A DNA stretch of 15,455 nt, from positions 1 to 15,455 of the forward strand of contig BAXO01000114.1 in assembly GCA_001310555.1 (NCBI GenBank). The letters run 5' to 3'. The translations under genes were made by a program, and so were the position numbers. The DNA comes from Bacillus sp. JCM 19058 (GTDB lineage Bacteria > Bacillota > Bacilli > Bacillales_H > Bacillaceae_D). The notes under the pieces are model-generated. The model was given only the letters and a program-made list of their open reading frames with translations. It was not told the origin of the DNA and did not search any database. Position 1 is the stretch's first letter, and every line of letters begins with the position of its first letter. Positions 8,345 through 14,653 of this stretch are shown piece after piece.

Positions 8345-8391
8345 GCACCTTCTCCCTTCAGAATTCGGCAAGGGAGAGGTGCTCTTTTTTT
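8345..8391 (+). terminator. Intrinsic terminator of the PhyH-HEAT gene
   Basis: GCACCTTCTCCCTT (8345-8358) pairs with AAGGGAGAGGTGC (8370-8382) with one bulged T, followed by TC and T7 (8385-8391). It starts 9 bases after the stop codon. Confidence 0.9.
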
Positions 8392-8469
8392 AATTGGCTT
8401 TGATCTTCCATTGCCGTCGGAGCGACTGCAAAATCTTCCCCTGAATGGAATCGCTATCACATGCCTTAC

Positions 8470-9284
8470 TCAGCCCTCTGATGCGTTGAGCATCATCCGG
8501 TAATTAGAAGGTGAAAAACCGGTTTGCTCTTTGAACTTTCGCGAAAAGTAAGGTAGGTCCATTCCAACGGTGGCGGCCACTCCGAAATATTTAATTGGCT
8601 GCCGGCGAGCAAGTGCTTCGTTTTTTCGATTCGCTGTCGGCTAATATATTGAATCGGCGAATAGCCTGTCACTTGCTTGAAAATGCGAATAAAATAATTA
8701 GGATGAAAATTAACGAGCTCTGCTAGCTGCCTGATCGTGATGGCTTCAGCGAGGTGCTCATCGATATGGACGAGAACCGCATGCATCTTTTCAAAGGAGC
8801 GATCGGCAAATACGCTTTGTTCTGCTGGTTCCGCCTGTTCGAAAAAATCGGCAAGGATGTCAAAAAGAATAGCACGAACTCTAAATTCCTTCCACGGTTC
8901 CTCACTTTGAAAATGCTTAATCAGCCTTTCGAACTTTAACACCATGTCGGAAGGGCTCGTCACTTTTACGCTGATCGGGGCCTTGATAATTTGCAATAAA
9001 TGGAGATCACCGATCAGTGCCGAAAAATGGCACCAATACTTTCCGAACGTTGCTTCCGAGGAAGTACCGAAGGCTTGAAATTCTCCGGCAGGAAGGAGGT
9101 AAAGCTCTCCAGGCACTGGATGGAATAGACGCTCACCTATCTTCAGAAAGCCTTCGCCCTCCGTAAAAAAAATAAAACTTATTAAAATCAGGACAAAGCC
9201 TTCTTCTGACCATATCGAAGAAACCTTCGAGTAAGCAGCTATCCCTAAGTCAAGCCGTGTATTGGCAATATAGTTATTCCACAC
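8470..9284 (-). CDS. AraC family transcriptional regulator, frameshifted at the C-terminus
   Basis: Regulator with an N-terminal cupin-like AraC ligand-binding domain (GEGFLKIGERLFHPVPGELY, LLPAGEFQAFG) and a C-terminal pair of AraC helix-turn-helices. The first HTH is ITIRQLAELVNFHPNYFIRIFK and the linker is TGYSPIQYISRQRIEKTKHLL. After LNIS, near 8578-8582, the open frame gives a non-homologous tail ending at 8493. One base shift restores the second HTH: VAATVGMDLPYFSRKFKEQT then GFSPSNYRMM, ending at TGA 8470-8472. The open frame extends to 9299, but the GTG at 9284 is preferred because GGAGGAAG (9290-9297) sits 5 bases upstream, while the ATG at 9299 lacks a ribosome binding site. Such regulators usually sense sugars or similar ligands. 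The gene converges on PhyH-HEAT, so its target is not evident. Confidence 0.8.
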
Positions 9285-9451
9285 GATTTCTTCCTCCATT
9301 GTCCATTCCGCTATTTGTTGTCCATCAGTATAATTCTCTTTTGCTATTCATTTCCCTGCTATTATTTCTAGCAGAAACATGTGCTATATCCTTGACCGGG
9401 TGCAAAAGTAAGACGAGTGTCCGATTTCAACCGGCTCGCCCATTAGAATAA

Positions 9452-9477
9452 GCTCAAACTGGCTCAAAAGCTTGAGC
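9452..9477. repeat. GCTCAA direct and inverted repeats upstream of the AraC gene
   Basis: GCTCAA occurs at 9452-9457 and 9462-9467, ten bases apart (one helical turn), and the second copy is inverted at 9472-9477 as TTGAGC across a 4-base spacer. It is operator-like, about 170-190 bases upstream of the AraC start, but lies next to the preceding gene's terminator. No binding protein is established. Confidence 0.3.
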
Positions 9478-9486
9478 GCTGAATAT

Positions 9487-9516
9487 AAAAAGGGTGTGAC
9501 CGAATGGCTCACACCC
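9487..9516 (-). terminator. Intrinsic terminator of the XRE/membrane/export operon
   Basis: Read on the minus strand: GGGTGTGA (9516-9509), a 9-base loop, TCACACCC (9499-9492), then T5 (9491-9487). It lies 15 bases past the end of the 9532-10029 gene. Confidence 0.88.
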
Positions 9517-9531
9517 GCCTTGCTCCATATC

Positions 9532-10029
9532 TTAATTGTATCGTTCCAGCAAATCAACAAGAAAACCTTGAGATCCTCTTACCGTATGTAAGAAATCAGC
9601 ACCGTAAAAAGATAAAACCCCGAGGATAAGCGACCATCCGAAAAGGCTGCCTAACATCCACAATGTAGTCGCTCTTTTGCCTGCGCCAAAAGACATCGCA
9701 AGCATGGCCGTTACATGCGTGCTGCCGATTACCATCGGACCAATAATTGCTAAACCGGGTAAGCCGTACTTCTTCCAAAGGTTAGCCCCTCTTTTTCCGC
9801 GTTTATCTGCTGCGCCTTTTTCCTCTCGTCTCCTCGCCCACCAGCTTCTCAGTTTGCCTGCAAGAGCAATCGCCAGCAGTAACGTAATAACATTACCAAT
9901 CAAGCTAAGTATCGCCACGATCCCGACGTTTAGACCTGCAACTGCTCCGAGCGGAATTGTAATAATTGCTTCAATAAATGGGACAGCCCCAAGCAACAAA
10001 ACAATTGCATACGTAATCATCAAACCCAT
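9532..10029 (-). CDS. Small multidrug export family protein (PF06695-like membrane protein)
   Basis: A 165-aa integral membrane protein resembling the 'small multi-drug export protein' family (COG2426). That family name rests on limited functional evidence, so transport is an inference. The N-terminal helix holds the signature GAVPFIEAIITIPLGAVAGL (14-33), followed by a second helix to about 57. A very basic cytoplasmic loop (RSWWARRREEKGAADKRGKR) follows. The second half has GLPGLAIIGPMVIGSTHVTA and two more helices. Its start has AGGGGAAGA upstream. It is the last gene of a three-gene minus-strand operon, beginning 15 bases after the preceding membrane-protein gene and ending at a good terminator. 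The reading frame is intact. Confidence 0.8.
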   Translation of the reverse strand: MGLMITYAIVLLLGAVPFIEAIITIPLGAVAGLNVGIVAILSLIGNVITLLLAIALAGKLRSWWARRREEKGAADKRGKRGANLWKKYGLPGLAIIGPMVIGSTHVTAMLAMSFGAGKRATTLWMLGSLFGWSLILGVLSFYGADFLHTVRGSQGFLVDLLERYN

Positions 10030-10044
10030 GTTTCATCTTCCCCT

Positions 10045-10468
10045 TTAATTTAAGTATCGTTTTGTTTCAAACCAGTAGATTAAAAACTGTACGGTTGCCA
10101 TGATAAAGAAAACGAGTAAAGGCACTTCTGGAAATATTGGAAAAAAAAGGCAACGATCATTGCACCAAACGGAACAGCAAAATAATAGAAAATATAAACC
10201 TTTCGACAAGCCCGGTTTGTTACCCATTGCTGCCCTTCATCGTCCTCCTTCAATTCGTAGGGATAAAGAAAAGATATTTAATTTTTCTTTCCGGCACCTT
10301 TAAATTGTGAATAACCACTGCGAGGGTATAAAAGCATCCGCTCAGCACAAGAAGGATCAGCGTAGCTACATTCCATTCCGGATATTTGACAAACGTATAA
10401 AGATTTACGATCACGACAGCCATTATAATAATCACGATAAATGGTGAACGTATGACACGCTCGATCAT
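10045..10468 (-). pseudogene. Small integral membrane protein paired with an XRE regulator, two frameshifts
   Basis: Read continuously this is a protein of about 140 aa with four likely membrane helices. Helices 1-2 (SPFIVIIIMAVVIVNLYTF, VATLILLVLSGCFYTLAVVI) are in the frame opening at 10468. After KYLF, near 10262-10270, the frame changes to LYPYELKEDDEGQQWVTNRA, continuing CRKVYIFYYFAVPFGAMIVAF. At the A8 run 10141-10148 it changes again to FPEVPLLVFFIMATVQFLIY, then WFETKRYLN and the stop. Taken separately the pieces look like two unrelated small ORFs. The acidic EDDEGQQ followed by a helix recalls DUF2178-type membrane proteins that accompany small XRE regulators, but the family is not certain. 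Its start overlaps the XRE stop by four bases (ATGA), so it is translationally coupled. Confidence 0.65.
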
Positions 10469-10674
10469 TTTCTATCCCCTCCTTCCAGCCAAAATACTTC
10501 CTCAAGCGATAGTTCAAATTCTTTCGCAATCTTTAAAGCCAGCGTAACGGATGGAGCGTAATCTTCTTTTTCGATCATTCCAACAGTCTGTCGCGTAGCG
10601 CCGATTCTTTTCGCTAAGTCTGCCTGTGTCCACCGGAAGCGAGCGCGTAGCTCTCTGACTCGATTACATAGCAT
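10465..10674 (-). CDS. Small XRE family transcriptional regulator (HTH_3)
   Basis: A 69-aa protein that is almost entirely a Cro/CI-type helix-turn-helix: NRVRELRARFRWTQADLAKR and IGATRQTVGMIEKEDYAPSV cover helices 1-4 (recognition helix about 26-36), and LALKIAKEFELSLEEVFWLE covers the last helix. It resembles the YozG-like group of short bacillar regulators that control a linked membrane-protein gene. AAAGGG lies about 10 bases before the ATG at 10674. It is the first gene of the minus-strand operon and overlaps the membrane-protein gene by four bases. A promoter (10718-10746) and a perfect palindrome over its -35 suggest autoregulation, which is inference. Confidence 0.88.
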   Translation of the reverse strand: MLCNRVRELRARFRWTQADLAKRIGATRQTVGMIEKEDYAPSVTLALKIAKEFELSLEEVFWLEGGDRK

Positions 10675-10717
10675 AACCCTAACCCTTTCTTGAAAGTTTT
10701 GTTTTCGTTCTAATTGT

Positions 10718-10746
10718 AGTGTAAATGATGCTACACAAAATGTAAA
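10718..10746 (-). promoter_or_regulatory. Candidate promoter of the XRE operon
   Basis: On the minus strand, TTTACA (10746-10741) and TACACT (10723-10718) are separated by 17 bases, about 45 bases before the ATG at 10674. The -35 matches consensus at five of six positions, the -10 at four. The -35 lies inside the inverted repeat at 10737-10762. Confidence 0.5.
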
Positions 10747-10762
10747 GAATAATTTACATTTT
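10737..10762. promoter_or_regulatory. Perfect 10-bp inverted repeat, likely operator
   Basis: AAAATGTAAA (10737-10746), spacer GAATAA, TTTACATTTT (10753-10762). It overlaps the -35 of the XRE operon promoter, which suits a repressor site, most likely for the XRE protein itself (inference). Confidence 0.5.
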
Positions 10763-10812
10763 TGTTTTGCAAAATTGTCATTTAGTAAAATAAAATTGCT
10801 AAAATTAAGTGA

Positions 10813-10841
10813 TTGACACTGCTTCTGTTCTAGTGTAATAT
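10813..10841 (+). promoter_or_regulatory. Sigma-A promoter of the permease/GntR/ATPase operon
   Basis: Consensus TTGACA (10813-10818), 17-base spacer, TAATAT (10836-10841), followed by a leader of about 47 bases to the ATG at 10895. The -10 is overlapped by the GntR-type operator at 10831-10856. Confidence 0.85.
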
Positions 10842-10856
10842 TTAATTAATACACTA
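10831..10856. promoter_or_regulatory. YtrA-type GntR operator (AGTGTA-N12-TACACT)
   Basis: AGTGTA (10832-10837) and TACACT (10850-10855) form a palindrome, extended by an outer T/A pair. It covers the -10 box, so a bound protein would block transcription. YtrA of Bacillus subtilis is known to bind a very similar inverted repeat with near-identical half-sites, and a YtrA-like gene lies in the operon. The 12-base spacer may differ from the B. subtilis site by one base. Confidence 0.7.
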
Positions 10857-10894
10857 ATACTGTATGTTTAATATTCGAATGGAGGTTATGTCTT

Positions 10895-11702
10895 ATGACA
10901 GCATGGTTGAATTTAGCGAAAAAGGAGCTTCGCCTTAGCACCCCTATTTTTATTTTTTTTCGTTGCTTCTAATGACAGCAGTAATTGGGCTCGGTGCTTT
11001 TATTGGGAATAAGGTCGGTTTTACGATGGCAGGAATGGGTACAGCCGCCTTGTTCTACTTTATTTTCCACGTTTTTTTTCTCTCATTATCTACTTACTTT
11101 ACAGTCTGTCTACAGAGAGAAAAACATTACATCTATGGCTGCACAACCCTGCATCGATCTACTCGTTGCTCTCGGCAAAGGTGAGCGTTGCCCTTGGAAT
11201 GATGCTAATTACTTTTGCTATTTGCTCCAGTTTGCTGTTCGCCGTTCTTCTTTCTCCTGAAGCCTCAGCTCATTTGCCGGGAGAACTGCCAGCTATAGGA
11301 ACGCAATTGCTCTGGTTTGCCATCATCCATATTGTCTTATTTGCACTTTACTACGCCGCCTGGTTTTTGCTGTTCTATATGGTTTATCTTCTAATTGCGC
11401 GGTTTGTACATGATTTTTTTCAGTTTTATATTCACTGTCCTTTCATTTATTTTAACTATGATTCTGTTCAATCGCTTGATGGATACTGCCTTTTACGACT
11501 GGCTGACCCAATGGTCCCGCTCCCTATTCTAGAAGTGTTAAACTCAAATTTTCAATATTCGTTTCACCAGGATCAGGTTGAATTTTTCATCGAACCCGGT
11601 CAATCATACTTTTTCCTTGGGGAGTATGTATTCCATGGCGTAATTGCCGTCGTTTTGTTTATCGCGGCAGGCTGGATTGCTAATCGAAAATTGGAGGTGT
11701 AA
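10895..11702 (+). pseudogene. ABC transporter permease (YtrC/YtrD-like), multiply frameshifted
   Basis: First gene of the operon, encoding an ABC-2-type membrane component of about 265 aa. The start ATG at 10895 has GGAGG 9 bases upstream, and the protein opens MTAWLNLAKKELRLSTPIFI. The frame shifts at the T8 run 10953-10960 (continuing LLLMTAVIGLGAFIGNKVGF). It shifts twice between about 11105 and 11125 (continuing RKTLHLWLHNPASIYSLLSA, a block typical of this family), at T7 11414-11420 (continuing FSFIFTVLSFILTMILFNRL), and near 11520 (continuing PILEVLNSNFQYSF and a final helix ending GWIANRKLEV). Several hydrophobic helices are evident. The stop at 11700-11702 is 3 bases before the GntR start. 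With the ATPase it should form a transporter, in B. subtilis linked to cell-wall antibiotic stress; the substrate here is unknown. Confidence 0.7.
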
Positions 11703-11705
11703 TCA

Positions 11706-12092
11706 GTGCCAAACAGTTTCCACCCATCGCAGCCAATCTATTACCAATTGGCGGAACGCATAAAACATCAAATTATTCGTGGAGATTTAGCTCCTGGAAG
11801 CAAGCTACCATCCGTTCGAGAAATGGGATTGCAGTCCAATGTCAATCCAAATACAGTCCAACGTACGTATCGGGAATTGGAGGGAATGAAAATCGTCGAA
11901 TCAAAACGAGGGCAAGGGACATTCGTGACTGAGGATGAACTCGTGTTAACCGACATGCGTGAGCAATTAAAACGGCAGGAAATATCACAATTTGTTGCCA
12001 GCATGTATGAGATGGGCTATCGCAATCAAGAAATACTTCACGGGCTCAGCGCTTATTTAACTGAAGAAAAAGGAGAGGCATACGATGATTAA
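11706..12092 (+). CDS. GntR family transcriptional regulator, YtrA subfamily
   Basis: A 128-aa repressor with an N-terminal GntR winged helix. PIYYQLAERIKHQIIRGDLA (10-29) is followed by PGSKLPSVREM and NVNPNTVQRTYRELE (45-59, recognition helix), then the wing KRGQGTFV. The short C-terminal part (about 50 residues, two helices) lacks a large effector domain, which marks the YtrA type linked to ABC transporter operons. Its start is GTG with GGAGG 8 bases upstream. The last eight bases overlap the start of the ATPase gene. It probably binds the AGTGTA-N12-TACACT site over the operon promoter, giving autorepression. The reading frame is intact. Confidence 0.88.
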   Translation: MPNSFHPSQPIYYQLAERIKHQIIRGDLAPGSKLPSVREMGLQSNVNPNTVQRTYRELEGMKIVESKRGQGTFVTEDELVLTDMREQLKRQEISQFVASMYEMGYRNQEILHGLSAYLTEEKGEAYDD

Positions 12093-12775
12093 ACTTGAAA
12101 ACGTGACAAAAAAAGTATGTAAGCAGGTATGCATTGCAGGATGTCGACCTTGAGCTGGAAAAAGGTAAAATCATTGGCTTGGTCGGCGAAAACGGCAGTG
12201 GGAAGTCGACGACTTTAAAGCTGGTTGCCGGTTTGGTTCAGCCGACAAAAGGAACGATTACCGTTAACGAGAAAAAGGTCGATCGCCGGATTGCCGCTGA
12301 AGTCTCTTATTTATCAGAGCTGGATGAGTATTACCGTTTTTACACAGTCCGTCAAACCATTGACTTTTTTGCCTCCCAATTTCCCGATTTTAATTATGAA
12401 AAAGCCGAAGAAATTAGACAGTTTACGAAGCTAGAGCCGAAAATGAAAGTTAAGCATTTATCGAAGGGGAACCGGGGACGGCTGAAAATGGTCATTTCGC
12501 TCGCCCGGGACGTCCCAGTCATTTTAATGGATGAACCGCTGTCCGGACTCGATCCGTTAGTCCGCGATTCGATAGTGAAAGGGTTGATTTCCTTCATTGA
12601 CTTGGAGCGCCAAACTGTCTTAATTACGACACACGAAATTAAAGAGGTTGAAACAATTCTTGATGAAGTCATTGCGATAAAGGACGGCCACATTATCGGC
12701 TATCGCAATGTCGAACAGCTACGACTCGAGGAGAACATGAGTATTGTTGAATGGATGGCGAAAGCTTATGAATAA
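12085..12775 (+). CDS. ABC transporter ATP-binding protein (YtrB-like), frameshifted near the N-terminus
   Basis: Nucleotide-binding subunit for the permease of the same operon, about 230 aa. Visible are Walker A GENGSGKST, a variant signature LSKGNRGRLKM in place of the usual LSGGQ, Walker B VILMDEPLSGLD and the H-loop TTHEIKEVE. The true start is ATG 12085 (AGGAGAGG six bases upstream, overlapping the GntR stop), giving MIKLENVTKK. The reading is disturbed between 12108 and 12130 (an A7 run and two neighbouring indels), then continues ALQDVDLELEKGKIIGLVGE without a break. A TTG at 12134 would give a shortened product lacking the first strand and the A-loop region. The disturbance probably reflects sequence errors. 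Confidence 0.82.
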
Positions 12776-13161
12776 ACGGGTACAATGGCTGTACGCTTGA
12801 AATTTTTAATCTAATGGCCTACTCTTTCCCATGATGATGGGAGACTCGTATCGTTCGTATTCAGAGATAGGGCAAATCCCGATAACTGGCTGCTGAAATC
12901 GGGGTTTCCCCTTAATATTAGACGCTAGGAAAGACACATGCGAGTCATTCATTTTTCAGCATACTTCCGTGCGAACAACTATTTGGCTGAAATACTTTGA
13001 TATAAGCCTCTTCACTTTACATAGGTGCATTTCTTTCACCTTTGTACGGCCTAGCCCATAGCTTTAACGTGAATAAAATATAGCGTAGTCGTTTTCGAAT
13101 TGAGAACCTTTTTAAAACGCTTGCACTAGTCCAAAAGTATGAATGCGAGCTTTATCAAAAG
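12776..13161. other. Intergenic region between convergent operons
   Basis: No convincing gene. It holds a 14-base-arm imperfect hairpin: 12870-12883 pairs with 12898-12911, core AAATCCCGAT/ATCGGGGTTT with one G-U pair and one C-C mismatch. This may end the ABC operon but has no T-run. A small TCCCAT-GATG-ATGGGA hairpin lies near 12828-12843. Confidence 0.45.
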
Positions 13162-13200
13162 AAAAACCATCCCAGACAAGCTAAACCGGGATGGTTTTTT
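13162..13200. terminator. Bidirectional intrinsic terminator
   Basis: AAAAACCATCCC (13162-13173) pairs with GGGATGGTTTTT (13188-13199) across a 14-base loop, with a T6 run on the plus strand and T5 on the minus strand. It lies 21 bases past the end of the solute-binding-protein gene, so its main role is ending the sugar operon on the minus strand. Confidence 0.9.
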
Positions 13201-13221
13201 AGAAGGTCTTCTGCATTCAAG

Positions 13222-14611
13222 CTAACGCCCTTCGAGCCAATCCTCACTTTCCTGCTGGGCCAATTCAAGCGCCCTCCTAGGTTCAATGTTGCCGGTTAAT
13301 GCTCCTTCGATATAAGATTGCAATATATAACGCGGCTGAGAGGATGCCCATGGGTAACGCGGCGTCCATGAGTATTCCATCGTTTCCAATGTCTTCACTG
13401 CTAATGGCGAGTCGAGGAAGCTTTGCCATTCACTGGCCGAGCTAATGACTGGCATTCGGCTGTTATCCTCCCATAAGTATTGTTGAAAAAAACTCACTGG
13501 ATGTAAATTTGATGAATTCCCACGCTAAGTCTTTATTCGGGCTGCTCGAAGCGATTGAGATCGGGCTGCCGGCAAACATTCCGCCCATCCCTTCATCGCC
13601 AATGAATTCATTCACGATGCCGATCCGGTCCTCGAATCCCATTACCTGTGCCTGATTAAGCAAGTCACCAGGACCGTAATTCAACACAATTCCGATATTG
13701 TTATTTTCTGTCAACCAAAATTCGTTGCCTTGATTACTCACTAAACCGGAAGGTGCGTATTCTTGTAATTCTAATAGCCATTCCAGTCCGTTAACCATTT
13801 CCTCGGAATCAAACTCAAAGGTAACCTCTGACCAATCAAACCCGGTACCCCAGCGGCCATTTTGTCCTTCGGCAGCATTGATAAGCGTAAATGCCGTTGA
13901 CCAATCGCCTCGGAACCAAACCCCGTAGTTTTCTTCACCTGTTTCAGGATTCGTCCCAGTCATTTGCTGCGCCTTTTCCAAAACCTCATCCATGGTCGGA
14001 TGCTCAGATAAGTATTCAACGCCCCATTGATCGAATAGCTTTTTGTCAAAGGCGATGTAGCGGGTGTCGCCTTCCAATGGGACACCGTAGATTTCGAAAT
14101 CGTCATCATCAGGACCTAATGCGACCCAACCATTGATTTGGTTTTCAATGTAGACGTCCAAATCAAATCCGTCCCGGTCAATATAAGGCTGCAACGGTTC
14201 TAAAACGCCTGTACTGCGAAATCGGCAATCCCGGGCATTTGGTAAATATCGGCCTCATTAGACGAAATCATCGATTGAATTTTTGGCGTGTAGTTTTCCC
14301 ACGGGATCACGATAAACTGCACAGTTGCTCCTGGGTGGGTCCTTTCAAACTCGGCCTTCACCGCTTCCAATCCTCTCCCGCGCACACCCGTGATTGGGTC
14401 TGTAGAAGCTCCATATTAAATGAGCCAATTAATAAGACTCTGAGCGTTCCCGACCACTCGTCAAACGATTCATTCTCTGGATCATCTGTATTATCGCTGA
14501 GGAGAGGATTTCACTCGGCTCCGTAATCGAGGAATCAAGTGAGCACCCCGCCAATGCCGAAAAGCTTCCTAACATTAGAACTATGAAAATAAACTGGCAG
14601 TATTTTTGCAT
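13222..14611 (-). pseudogene. Carbohydrate ABC transporter solute-binding lipoprotein, multiply frameshifted
   Basis: Extracellular sugar-binding protein (SBP_bac_1 type), about 460 aa when read through. The ATG at 14611 has a GAGGGAGG upstream. A lipoprotein signal follows, with hydrophobic FIFIVLMLGSF and the lipobox LAGC (Cys23), so the mature protein is anchored to the membrane outside. The frame changes near 14490 (continuing NTDDPENESFDEW), near 14400 (continuing DPITGVRGRGLEAVKAEFE), near 14200 (continuing VLEPLQPYIDRDGFDLDVYI), and at the A7 run 13486-13492 (continuing QQYLWEDNSRMPVIS to the C-terminus). Family-typical blocks are IPWENYTPKIQSMISSNEAD, GVPLEGDTRYIAFDKKLFDQ and LAWEFIKFTSSEFF. 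The protein is strikingly acidic, as in alkaliphile or halophile exports. It lies 42 bases downstream of the permease gene in one operon. The sugar is unknown. Confidence 0.8.
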
Positions 14612-14653
14612 ATCCTCCCTCTTTTCTAAAAACGTAGTGACCAATCGGTCCGC

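Noticed and set aside
10045..10227. Independent 60-aa membrane protein
   Set aside because: Its N-terminal half is an off-frame reading; the coding signal links it to the 10250-10468 ORF as a single four-helix protein.
10888..10938. Short peptide starting at ATG 10888 before the permease
   Set aside because: Only 2 bases from GGAGG and stops after 16 codons; ATG 10895 has correct spacing and gives the permease N-terminus.
13112..13125. CcpA cre-like sequence TTAAAACGCTTGCA
   Set aside because: It matches the cre pattern with one mismatch, but lies past the 3' end of the sugar operon and away from any promoter I can identify, so it is likely chance.
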